DNA from: Fimenecus sp045543095
Lineage (GTDB): Bacteria > Bacillota > Clostridia > Oscillospirales > Acutalibacteraceae
DNA: 64,000 nucleotides
NCBI GenBank assembly: GCA_045543095.1
Contig: JAZQMC010000017.1
Coordinates: 31,179 to 95,178 of the forward strand
Direction of reading: 5' to 3'
The notes under the pieces were generated by a model. It saw only the letters and a program-made list of their open reading frames with translations, had not been told where the DNA came from and made no database searches. Both the position numbers and the translations under genes were made by a program. How positions within the stretch are numbered: the stretch's first letter is position 1; every line of letters begins with the position of its first letter. This document shows, piece after piece, positions 17,356-24,860 of the stretch.

Positions 17356-17369
17356 TTGTATCCCTCCTT

Positions 17370-19355
17370 TTATGAAATATCAGCTAAATCTATATACATA
17401 TGACCGTTTTCGGCGATAAAGTCTTTTCTGCCCTGCAAATCGTCGCCCATAAAGAGCTCAAATTTTTCGTCCATAAGTGATTCGATATTATCGGGCTCGA
17501 CCTTGATAAGACGACGGGTTTTGGGGTTCATTGTGGTAAGCCACATCATATCCGCGTCGTTTTCACCAAGTCCCTTTGAACGCTGAATTGTGTATTTTGC
17601 ATTTCCGATTTGTTCTAATACATCTGCTTTTTCTTTTTCGGTATAGCAGAAATATGTTTCGTCCTTTGAACGAATTTCATAAAGTGGTGATTCTGCAATA
17701 AAAACCTTACCCTCACGGATAATTGTAGGCATAAGACGATGAATCATTGTAAGAATAAGTGTTCGGATATGGAATCCGTCAACATCGGCGTCAGTACAGA
17801 TAATAACTTTACTCCAACGCAGATTTTCAAGGTTAAATAGTGACAATTCTTTATTTGACTTCGAGCTTACCTCAACACCACAGCCGATAACTTTGATAAG
17901 GTCTGTAATGATGTCGCTCTTGAAAATCTTGTCGTATTCACTCTTCAAGCAATTAAGAATTTTACCGCGGACAGGAATAATAGCTTGGAATGATGAGTCA
18001 CGTGCCTGCTTACAAGCACCAAGAGCTGAATCACCCTCAACTATGAAGATTTCACGTTCATTAACATCTTTGCTTCGGCAGTCAACGAATTTTTCAACAC
18101 GTGAAGTCATATCGTTGCTTGTCTGCAAGGTCTTTTTGATATTGATACGAGTGCTTTCTGCCTTAATACGCGAACGCATATTTATAAGAATTTGGTTTGT
18201 AATCTTATCGGCATCAAGCTTATTTTCAAGAAAATAGATTTCGAGCTGATGACGGAAAAACTCTGTCATAGCCTCTTGAATGAATTTATTTGTAATTGCT
18301 TTTTTGGTTTGATTTTCATAAGAAGTCTGTGTTGAGAATGATGAAACAACCAACACCAAACAATCTTCTATATCCTGATAACTGATTTTTGCGTCGCTTT
18401 TAAGGTATTTGCCGTTCTGTTTAAGATAATTGTCGATTTGAGCCACAAAAGCACTTCTGAATGCTTTTTCGGGTGCTCCGCCGTGCTCAAGAAAACTTGA
18501 GTTATGATAATACTCTTTTAACTGCACCTTATTTGAGAAGCAGAGTGACGCAGTTATTTTAACACGGTAATCTTTCATATCTGCACGGTCACGACCAACC
18601 TTTTCGGTTGACCAGAACTGCACTGTTGACATTTCTGTACCCGCTGCGATTTCTTTTACATAATCGGTAATTCCGTTATCATAGACATACTCAAAAGTTT
18701 CAAAGGAATTACCCGAAATCTGATTTTTAAGAATAAATTTAATGCCCGCGTTTACAACGGACTGACGTTTGATTGTTTCCTGATAATATTCAAGGGGAAT
18801 GTTAATATCGGTGAAAACCTTTAAATCGGGCTTCCAACGAATACGCGAGCCTGTGTCACGCTTATTGTATGGCTCTTTAATCATATCCCCTGCAATTTCG
18901 CCGTGTTCAAAGTGAAGAAGATATTTAAACCCGCCTGTGTGGATTTCTGCATCCATATATTCCGATGCATACTGTGTGGCACAAAGACCCAGACCGTTAA
19001 GGCCGAGAGAATACTCATAGTTTCCACCGTCATTGGTGTCATACTTACCGCCTGCGTATAATTCACAGAAAACTAACTCCCAGTTATAGCAGTTTTCTTT
19101 TTTATTGAAGTCAACAGGAATACCGCGACCAAAGTCCTGAATTTCAACAGAGCCATCAAGAAATCGGGTTACAACAATCTTGTCACCATAGCCCTCACGA
19201 GCCTCGTCGATTGAGTTTGAGAGAATTTCAAATACCGAATGTTGACAACCCTCAATACCATCCGAGCCGAAAATAACAGCGGGACGCTTACGAACTCGGT
19301 CTGCTCCCTTTAATTGTGAAATACTTTCGTTACCATAAGATGCTTTTTTAGCCAT
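17370..19355 (-). CDS. Type II topoisomerase subunit B (GyrB/ParE-like)
   Basis: ATPase subunit that partners the A subunit directly downstream. The 661-residue product has the GHKL ATP-binding site (EILSNSIDEAREGYG near residues 44-58, then DFGRGIPV and GLNGLGL), the transducer QTKKAITNK motif, and a TOPRIM domain with EGDSALG and the metal-binding DADVDGFHIR. Family GyrB proteins usually have EVVDNSIDE; the ILSNS wording and the RPAVIFGSDG opening mark a divergent, ParE-like clostridial group. Assignment to topoisomerase IV rather than gyrase is an inference. A strong promoter lies upstream, covered by a long dyad. Confidence 0.9.
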   Translation of the reverse strand: MAKKASYGNESISQLKGADRVRKRPAVIFGSDGIEGCQHSVFEILSNSIDEAREGYGDKIVVTRFLDGSVEIQDFGRGIPVDFNKKENCYNWELVFCELYAGGKYDTNDGGNYEYSLGLNGLGLCATQYASEYMDAEIHTGGFKYLLHFEHGEIAGDMIKEPYNKRDTGSRIRWKPDLKVFTDINIPLEYYQETIKRQSVVNAGIKFILKNQISGNSFETFEYVYDNGITDYVKEIAAGTEMSTVQFWSTEKVGRDRADMKDYRVKITASLCFSNKVQLKEYYHNSSFLEHGGAPEKAFRSAFVAQIDNYLKQNGKYLKSDAKISYQDIEDCLVLVVSSFSTQTSYENQTKKAITNKFIQEAMTEFFRHQLEIYFLENKLDADKITNQILINMRSRIKAESTRINIKKTLQTSNDMTSRVEKFVDCRSKDVNEREIFIVEGDSALGACKQARDSSFQAIIPVRGKILNCLKSEYDKIFKSDIITDLIKVIGCGVEVSSKSNKELSLFNLENLRWSKVIICTDADVDGFHIRTLILTMIHRLMPTIIREGKVFIAESPLYEIRSKDETYFCYTEKEKADVLEQIGNAKYTIQRSKGLGENDADMMWLTTMNPKTRRLIKVEPDNIESLMDEKFELFMGDDLQGRKDFIAENGHMYIDLADIS

Positions 19356-19386
19356 ATTTTACATCCTTTTGCAAAAAAATAGAAAT

Positions 19387-19427
19387 AACCGCTAAATATT
19401 ATACACTATATTTAGCGGTTTAGTCAA
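19387..19427 (-). promoter_or_regulatory. Strong promoter for the topoisomerase pair, overlapped by a 34-bp dyad
   Basis: On the minus strand -35 TTGACT (19422-19427), 18 bases, -10 TATAAT (19398-19403). AACCGCTAAATAT (19408-19420 on minus) and its perfect inverse (19387-19399) flank an 8-base centre and cover the spacer and the -10. With the T-run about 9 bases further (19372-19378) the same hairpin could terminate the DUF896-DUF1653 transcript. Either or both roles are possible. Confidence 0.65.
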
Positions 19428-19467
19428 GTTTTATGCGGTTTTACACCCCAAGATATTCAATTTTTTA

Positions 19468-19683
19468 CTACTCACCTATAAACTCAAAACGCTTAAATGT
19501 TTTGCCGTCGCGGGTGATTTCTTCGTTCCACATTTCTGCGGGTCTTACCCAATATTCTTTTTCGCCATAAAGTGCACGATAAATTACCATTTTCTCAAGT
19601 GTTTCACTATGGTTTGCAATGCCGATTACTTCGTACTCATTGCCTTTAAAGTGGCGATATTTTCCTAATTTTATTTCACTCAT
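19468..19683 (-). CDS. DUF1653 family protein
   Basis: A 71-residue soluble protein matching DUF1653 along its length: LGKYRHFKGNEYEVIGIANHSETLE, then MVIYRALYGEKEYWVRPAEMW, ending with a KRFEFIGE block. The family is widespread in bacteria and has no proven function; its small beta-rich fold resembles a binding module. Its ATG overlaps the stop of the DUF896 gene by 4 bases (ATGA), so the two are translationally coupled. Confidence 0.9.
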   Translation of the reverse strand: MSEIKLGKYRHFKGNEYEVIGIANHSETLEKMVIYRALYGEKEYWVRPAEMWNEEITRDGKTFKRFEFIGE

Positions 19684-19886
19684 TTCTTTTTACGCTCAAC
19701 TTTCGTTTTATTGCCCTTTTCGTCAACAATGTACATACTATCAAGCTGACCGGTAAGACTTCGCTTAAAGCCATCGATATATTCACGGCGAAGAATAGCC
19801 TGCTCAGCCTTTTCTTCTTCGGTTAAGCCTACGGTTTTCATCTTTTTTGCGAGTTCATTTATTCTGTTAATTTTTTTCTGTTCCAT
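19680..19886 (-). CDS. DUF896 family protein (YnzC-like)
   Basis: A 68-residue helical protein starting at the ATG at 19886 behind AAAGGA. It holds the DUF896 pattern: INRINELAKKMKTVGLTEEEKAEQ, then LRREYIDGFKRSL and a short GNKTKV tail. B. subtilis YnzC is the known family member, a two-helix bundle with no firm function, some paralogues being LexA-controlled. It is the first gene of a two-gene operon with DUF1653. Confidence 0.9.
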   Translation of the reverse strand: MEQKKINRINELAKKMKTVGLTEEEKAEQAILRREYIDGFKRSLTGQLDSMYIVDEKGNKTKVERKKK

Positions 19887-19914
19887 ATAGATTTTCCTTT
19901 GTACAATAATAGAA

Positions 19915-19936
19915 CGGCGGGAGCAAGCCCCCACCC
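19915..19936. repeat. REP-like GC-rich palindrome, copy 2
   Basis: GGCGGGAGC-AA-GCCCCCACC forms a near-perfect stem. Unlike the other copies it lies at the very start of a predicted transcript (DUF896 leader) rather than past a gene end. Confidence 0.65.
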
Positions 19937-19942
19937 TACGAT

Positions 19943-19971
19943 ATTATAAAACAAAATATTATTTAAGTCAA
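19943..19971 (-). promoter_or_regulatory. Sigma-A promoter for DUF896-DUF1653
   Basis: On the minus strand -35 TTGACT (19966-19971), 17 bases, -10 TATAAT (19943-19948). The start of transcription would fall at about 19936, at the edge of the REP-like hairpin. Confidence 0.75.
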
Positions 19972-20047
19972 ACAAATTATCTAAAACTCTGTGTTTTTTA
20001 GCAGATTTTTCGCAAGACAATGTGGCAGAGGCGACGCTGTATCAGGT

Positions 20048-20095
20048 ATACCGCGAGCCGATAGCCACGCAGTATTGCGGAAAATATGCCAAAAA
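20048..20095. repeat. 48-bp dispersed repeat, copy 1 (after tuf)
   Basis: Runs from ATACCGCGAGCCGATAG to AAAATATGCCAAAAA and matches 46783-46830 at 44 of 48 bases. The left half is an imperfect hairpin (ATACCGCG against CGCAGTAT). It directly abuts the tuf terminator. Confidence 0.75.
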
Positions 20096-20096
20096 C

Positions 20097-20123
20097 AAAA
20101 ACTCCCCTACTTTCGTAGGGGAG
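20097..20123 (-). terminator. Terminator of tuf
   Basis: CTCCCCTAC (20102-20110) and GTAGGGGAG (20115-20123) form a perfect 9-bp stem with a 4-nt loop; five T residues follow on the minus strand. Confidence 0.88.
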
Positions 20124-20142
20124 AAAGATTTATTGAATAAAA

Positions 20143-21339
20143 TTATTCGTTAATCTTAGTAACAACGCCTGAACCAACTGTTCTGCCGCCTTCACGGATA
20201 GCGAAACGGAGACCTTCTTCAATAGCGATAGGAGTGATGAGCTCAACGTCCATAACAACGTTATCGCCAGGCATGCACATTTCTGTACCTGCAGGAAGAG
20301 AGATTGTACCAGTAACGTCTGTTGTTCTGAAATAGAACTGAGGTCTGTAGTTGTTGAAGAAAGGAGTATGACGGCCGCCTTCATCCTTTGTCAAAACGTA
20401 AACCTGACCTGAGAACTTTGTGTGTGGGTTGATTGTGCCTGGCTTTGCAAGAACCTGTCCACGTTCGATTTCGCTTCTCTGAACACCACGAAGAAGAGCA
20501 CCGATGTTATCACCTGCTTCTGCATAGTCAAGAAGCTTTCTGAACATTTCGATACCAGTAACAACTGTCTTTCTTCTTTCGTCTGTAAGACCAACGATTT
20601 CAACTTCTTCAGAAGTTCTGAGCTGACCTCTTTCAACTCTACCTGTAGCAACTGTACCACGGCCTGTGATTGTGAATACGTCTTCAACAGGCATAAGGAA
20701 TGGCTGGTCTGCTTTACGGTCAGGAGTTGGGATGTAACTGTCAACTGCAGCCATGAGTTCCCAAATTGGAGCACATGCTGGGTCATCAGATGATGTTGCT
20801 TCAAGAGCTTTGAGAGCTGAACCCTTGATGATTGGTGTATCATCGCCTGGGAATTCGTACTCATCAAGAGTTTCACGGATTTCCATTTCAACGAGTTCAA
20901 GAAGTTCTTCGTCGTCAACCTGGTCAACTTTGTTCATGAAAACGATGATGTAAGGAACGCCAACCTGACGAGCAAGAAGAAGGTGTTCTTTTGTCTGAGC
21001 CATAGGACCATCTGTTGAAGCGATAACAAGGATAGCACCGTCCATCTGAGCAGCACCTGTAATCATGTTCTTGATATAGTCAGCGTGGCCTGGGCAGTCA
21101 ACGTGAGCATAGTGACGTGATTCTGTCTCGTACTCAACGTGAGCTGTGTTGATTGTAATACCTCTTTCTCTTTCTTCAGGAGCCTTGTCGATGTTTGCGT
21201 AATCAACGAAGTCTGCCTGACCTTTTGATGCGAGTGTCTTTGTGATAGCAGCTGTTAATGTTGTCTTACCGTGGTCAACGTGACCGATAGTACCAATATT
21301 AACGTGTGGTTTGGTTCTTTCAAATTTTGCCTTTGCCAT
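20143..21339 (-). CDS. tuf: Elongation factor Tu
   Basis: Carries aminoacyl-tRNA to the ribosome as a GTP complex. The 398-residue product has all GTPase motifs: GHVDHGKTTLTAAI (P-loop, residues 19-32), the switch I EEReRGIT block, DCPGHADYIKNM (G3), NKVDQVDD (G4) and GSALKALE (G5), followed by beta-barrel domains II and III. Start behind GGGAGG. It is the last gene of the str operon order rpsL-rpsG-fusA-tuf. The 101-base gap after fusA contains small dyads but no convincing sigma-A promoter, so I expect co-transcription. Codon use is strongly biased, as for highly expressed genes. Confidence 0.98.
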   Translation of the reverse strand: MAKAKFERTKPHVNIGTIGHVDHGKTTLTAAITKTLASKGQADFVDYANIDKAPEERERGITINTAHVEYETESRHYAHVDCPGHADYIKNMITGAAQMDGAILVIASTDGPMAQTKEHLLLARQVGVPYIIVFMNKVDQVDDEELLELVEMEIRETLDEYEFPGDDTPIIKGSALKALEATSSDDPACAPIWELMAAVDSYIPTPDRKADQPFLMPVEDVFTITGRGTVATGRVERGQLRTSEEVEIVGLTDERRKTVVTGIEMFRKLLDYAEAGDNIGALLRGVQRSEIERGQVLAKPGTINPHTKFSGQVYVLTKDEGGRHTPFFNNYRPQFYFRTTDVTGTISLPAGTEMCMPGDNVVMDVELITPIAIEEGLRFAIREGGRTVGSGVVTKINE

Positions 21340-21440
21340 TGGAATTTCCTCCCTTTATTTTTGAAAATATTTTACAAATTATTTGCGATACTTATTGTAT
21401 CAATAAACTTGAAAAAATTCAAGTCTTTTAAGAGAAATTG

Positions 21441-23519
21441 TTAGCTTCTCTTGCTTCTTTCAGTAATAATTGCTTCAGAAATTGATTTCGGAACTTCTTT
21501 GTAACCATCCGGTTCCATTACATACTGACCACGGCCCTGTGTCTTTGAACGAAGGTCAGTTGCATAGCCGAACATTTCTGAAAGAGGAACTCTTGCGTTA
21601 ATCTGCTTAACGCCTGAACGGTCCTCAAAGCCCTGAATTTCGCCACGGCGGCTGTTCAAGTCACCGATAACGTCGCCCATATAATCTTCAGGAGTAATAA
21701 CTACAACCTTCATGATAGGCTCAAGAATTACAGGGTTAGCCTTCTTAGCAGCATCTTTGAATGCCATTGAACCGGCAATCTTAAACGCCATTTCAGAAGA
21801 GTCAACTTCGTGGTATGAACCGTCGTAAAGAGTAACCTTTACGTCAACAACGCTGTAGCCTGCAAGTACACCTGACTGCATAGCACCCTGGATACCTTCG
21901 TCAACAGCCTTGTGGTATTCCTTAGGAATAGCACCACCAACGATGTTGTTTACAAACTCGTAACCGCCGTCTGGATTTGGTTCAATATTAATCTTAACGT
22001 GACCGTACTGGCCCTTACCACCTGACTGACGAGCATACTTTGTATCTGAAGATGAAGCTGTACGGATTGTTTCTCTGTAAGCAACCTGTGGTTTACCTAC
22101 GTTTGCTTCAACTTTGAATTCACGAAGAAGTCTGTCAACGATGATTTCAAGGTGAAGCTCACCCATACCGGCAATAATTGTCTGGCCTGTTTCTTCATCT
22201 GTATAGCTACGGAATGTTGGGTCTTCAGCAACAAGCTTTGAAAGTGCGATACCCATTTTTTCCTGACCAGCCTTTGTTTTTGGCTCGATAGCAACGCTGA
22301 TAACAGGTTCCGGGAAGTTCATTGATTCAAGGATAATTGGGTGTTTCTCGTCGCAGAGAGTATCACCTGTTGTTGTGTTCTTAAGACCAACAACGGCAGC
22401 GATGTCACCTGCATAAACTGTTTCAATATCTTCACGGTGGTTAGCGTGCATCTGAAGAATTCTACCCATTCTTTCTTTGTTGTCTTTAACTGTGTTATAA
22501 ACAGATGTACCAGCGTTAACTGTACCTGAATATACACGGAAGAAACAAAGTGTACCCACGAATGGGTCATTAGCAATCTTGAATGCGAGAGCTGCAAATG
22601 GCTCGTCGTCTGAAGAGTGTCTAACTTCTTCCTCTTCTGTATCAGGGTTAACACCCTTAATAGCTTCAATGTCTGTTGGAGCAGGCATAAAGTCTACGAT
22701 AGCGTCAAGGAGTGGCTGAACGCCCTTATTACGGTATGAAGTACCACAGCAAATCGGAACGATTTCGTTAGTAAGAGTAGCCTTACGGATAACGCTCTTA
22801 ATCTCGTCAACTGTGAGTTCTTCACCGTCAAAATATTTCATCATAAGTTCCTCGTCGAGTTCAGCAACTGATTCGATAAGGTTGTTACGATATTTTGCAG
22901 CGAGTTCCTTCATATCTTCAGGAATTTCTTCGATTCTAACATCTTTACCCATATCATCATAATAAACGATAGCGTTATTATTGATAAGGTCAACAATTCC
23001 CTTGAATGAACTTTCTTCACCGATAGGAAGCTGAATCGGAACTGCGTTGCAGTTAAATCTTTCTTTAACCATGTCAAGAACACGGTAGAAGTTAGCACCT
23101 AAAATGTCCATTTTGTTAACATAAATCATTCTTGGTACTTTGTATTCGTCAGCCTGACGCCAAACTGTTTCAGACTGAGGCTCAACACCACCCTTTGCAC
23201 AAAGAACAGTTACAGAACCGTCAAGTACGCGGAGTGAACGCTGAACTTCAACAGTGAAGTCAACGTGACCGGGGGTGTCGATGATATTGATACGATGGTC
23301 TTTCCAGAAACATGTGGTAGCAGCAGATGTGATTGTGATACCACGTTCCTGCTCCTGAGCCATCCAGTCCATTGTTGCTGAACCGTCATGAGTCTCACCG
23401 ATTTTGTGGTTAACACCTGTGTAATAGAGAATTCTCTCTGTTGTAGTTGTTTTACCGGCGTCGATGTGAGCCATGATACCAATATTTCTTGTTTGTTCAA
23501 GAGATACTTTTCTTGGCAT
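21441..23519 (-). CDS. fusA: Elongation factor G
   Basis: Drives ribosomal translocation and, with RRF, ribosome recycling. The product is 692 residues from the ATG at 23519, which follows GGAGG and gives the standard MPRKVSLEQTRNIGIMAH beginning; an in-frame extension to 23531 is not needed. GTPase motifs are AHIDAGKTTTTERILYY (G1), DTPGHVDF (G3) and NKMD (G4), followed by domains II-V with the C-terminal RSKTQGRGQYVMEPDGY block. Length and motifs fit the housekeeping EF-G, not a tetracycline-resistance paralogue. It lies 27 bases after rpsG. Confidence 0.97.
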   Translation of the reverse strand: MPRKVSLEQTRNIGIMAHIDAGKTTTTERILYYTGVNHKIGETHDGSATMDWMAQEQERGITITSAATTCFWKDHRINIIDTPGHVDFTVEVQRSLRVLDGSVTVLCAKGGVEPQSETVWRQADEYKVPRMIYVNKMDILGANFYRVLDMVKERFNCNAVPIQLPIGEESSFKGIVDLINNNAIVYYDDMGKDVRIEEIPEDMKELAAKYRNNLIESVAELDEELMMKYFDGEELTVDEIKSVIRKATLTNEIVPICCGTSYRNKGVQPLLDAIVDFMPAPTDIEAIKGVNPDTEEEEVRHSSDDEPFAALAFKIANDPFVGTLCFFRVYSGTVNAGTSVYNTVKDNKERMGRILQMHANHREDIETVYAGDIAAVVGLKNTTTGDTLCDEKHPIILESMNFPEPVISVAIEPKTKAGQEKMGIALSKLVAEDPTFRSYTDEETGQTIIAGMGELHLEIIVDRLLREFKVEANVGKPQVAYRETIRTASSSDTKYARQSGGKGQYGHVKINIEPNPDGGYEFVNNIVGGAIPKEYHKAVDEGIQGAMQSGVLAGYSVVDVKVTLYDGSYHEVDSSEMAFKIAGSMAFKDAAKKANPVILEPIMKVVVITPEDYMGDVIGDLNSRRGEIQGFEDRSGVKQINARVPLSEMFGYATDLRSKTQGRGQYVMEPDGYKEVPKSISEAIITERSKRS

Positions 23520-23546
23520 AATATCCTCCACTTAATCTCTACGAGA

Positions 23547-24017
23547 TTACCATCTGAAATGTGCAAAAGCTTTGTTAGCTTCAGCCATTCTGTGCATTTC
23601 TTCCTTCTTCTTGAATGCTCCACCCTGTGAGTTGATAGCATCAAGAATTTCATTTGCAAGTCTTTCCTTCATTGTTCTTTCTGAACGCTGACGAGCATAA
23701 AGAGTAATCCAACGAAGACCGAGTGTCTGACGTCTTTCAGGGCGAACTTCCATTGGAACCTGGTATGTTGCACCACCGATACGACGAGCTTTACACTCGA
23801 GAACCGGCATAACGTTCTCCATAGCGGCATCGAAAGCTTCTAAAGCTTCTTTGCCTGTTTTTTCAACAATAATGTCGAATGCGTCATAAACGATTTTCTG
23901 AGCAACGCCCTTCTTACCGTCTAACATAACGCTGTTGATAAGTCTTGTTACAAGCTTTGAATTATAAAGCGGATCTGGCAAAACATCACGTTTTGCAATC
24001 TGGCCTCTTCTTGGCAC
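23547..24017 (-). CDS. rpsG: 30S ribosomal protein S7
   Basis: Primary 16S rRNA binder that nucleates the 30S head. The 156-residue product starts at a GTG at 24017, with GGAGGG 7 bases upstream, giving the standard PRRGQIAKRDVLPDPLYNSK beginning. The frame stays open further upstream, but that part has no ribosome site and no similarity to S7. It continues with LINSVMLDGKKG and ends MAEANKAFAHFRW as in the family. The spacer of about 160 bases to rpsL is unusually long and contains a hairpin. Confidence 0.97.
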   Translation of the reverse strand: MPRRGQIAKRDVLPDPLYNSKLVTRLINSVMLDGKKGVAQKIVYDAFDIIVEKTGKEALEAFDAAMENVMPVLECKARRIGGATYQVPMEVRPERRQTLGLRWITLYARQRSERTMKERLANEILDAINSQGGAFKKKEEMHRMAEANKAFAHFRW

Positions 24018-24078
24018 TGCGCTTCCCTCCTTCATATTAATGATATCATAGGTACTCGAGTGACAAAACCCCGTGGCA

Positions 24079-24119
24079 CCAACGAAAAGGCATACATAAT
24101 ATATATACACTCTCGTTGG
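24079..24119 (-). promoter_or_regulatory. Hairpin in the rpsL-rpsG spacer
   Basis: CCAACGA (24079-24085) and TCGTTGG (24113-24119) pair perfectly across a very AT-rich loop. In E. coli S7 represses translation by binding between rpsL and rpsG; this hairpin is in the same place, but equivalence is an inference. Confidence 0.35.
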
Positions 24120-24179
24120 ACAAATATTCAGAATGAATACTGCCTTTCAAGAAGATTCTGTCTTTAAACAATTAACCTA

Positions 24180-24602
24180 TTATTTTTTTGCTGCCTTAGG
24201 ACGCTTTGCACCGTACTTTGAGCGGCTCTGCATTCTTCCGTTAACACCCTGAGTATCGAGTGTACCACGGATAATGTGATAACGCACACCGGGAAGGTCC
24301 TTAACACGGCCGCCTCTGATAAGAACAACAGAGTGTTCCTGAAGATTGTGACCTACGCCTGGAATGTAAGCTGAAACTTCAATACCATTTGTAAGACGAA
24401 CTCTGGCAAGTTTTCTAAGAGCTGAGTTAGGTTTCTTAGGTGTATCTGTCTTAACAACAGTACAAACACCTCTCTTTTGTGGAGAATTGTTATTTGTCAT
24501 AACATTCTTCTTTGAGTTGAGACCCTTACCAAGTGCAGGAGCCTTAGACTTTTTAACGAGAGTTTCTCTTCCGTTACGAACGAGCTGGTTAAAGGTTGGC
24601 AT
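24180..24602 (-). CDS. rpsL: 30S ribosomal protein S12
   Basis: Decoding-centre protein of the 30S subunit. The 140-residue product begins MPTFNQLVRNGRE at the ATG at 24602, with GGGGGTG upstream. It includes the Gram-positive-type insertion (about residues 27-40) ahead of SPQKRGVCT, and a wild-type TPKKPNSALRK streptomycin region. First gene of the str operon. It is preceded by its own promoter, not by rpoC directly, because a BlaI/BlaR1-like pair sits between. Confidence 0.97.
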   Translation of the reverse strand: MPTFNQLVRNGRETLVKKSKAPALGKGLNSKKNVMTNNNSPQKRGVCTVVKTDTPKKPNSALRKLARVRLTNGIEVSAYIPGVGHNLQEHSVVLIRGGRVKDLPGVRYHIIRGTLDTQGVNGRMQSRSKYGAKRPKAAKK

Positions 24603-24671
24603 TCTTTGATTCACCCCCATACATATTTATTTGCATAACTAATAGACGGACCTATGTCCGCATGCTCGAAT

Positions 24672-24701
24672 AGTTTATCACAAATAAACAATATTTGTCA
24701 A
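24672..24701 (-). promoter_or_regulatory. Promoter of the str operon
   Basis: On the minus strand -35 TTGACA (24696-24701), 18 bases, -10 TAAACT (24672-24677), about 70 bases before rpsL. A small CGGAC-ATAG-GTCCG hairpin near 24646-24660 lies in the leader. Confidence 0.7.
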
Positions 24702-24736
24702 TACATTTTTTGCAAAATAACGAAAAAAGTAATAAA

Positions 24737-24764
24737 AATGCAAAATGATAAATGCGTAACGCAA
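24737..24764. repeat. Heptad array AATGCNN, copy A
   Basis: Four consecutive 7-base units read AATGCAA, AATGATA, AATGCGT, AACGCAA and are followed by AATATT. Similar arrays lie at 46205-46232 and 63861-63888. Confidence 0.55.
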
Positions 24765-24768
24765 AATA

Positions 24769-24832
24769 TTGTGGGCAACTTATAAATCGCCCACAACTCA
24801 TATTAAAAAATAGCGGGAGCATAAGCCCCCGC
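24769..24832 (-). terminator. Hairpin plus REP-like palindrome copy 3 after the BlaR1-like gene
   Basis: TTGTGGGC (24769-24776) pairs with GCCCACAA (24789-24796). Then GCGGGAGC (24813-24820) faces GCCCCCGC (24825-24832), with a T-run on the minus strand. Together they most likely end the blaI-blaR1-like transcript before the str promoter. Confidence 0.6.
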
Positions 24833-24860
24833 CGTGTTCTGTGCTGATATTGCAAAACTG

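Noticed and set aside
20391..20927. 178-codon frame antisense or shifted to tuf, and similar long frames inside fusA, rpoB, rpoC and GH genes
   Set aside because: Shadows of strongly biased real genes; no independent starts or family motifs.
23519..23531. Longer EF-G start (MEDIMPRK...)
   Set aside because: GGAGG lies correctly before the inner ATG, which gives the universal EF-G N-terminus.
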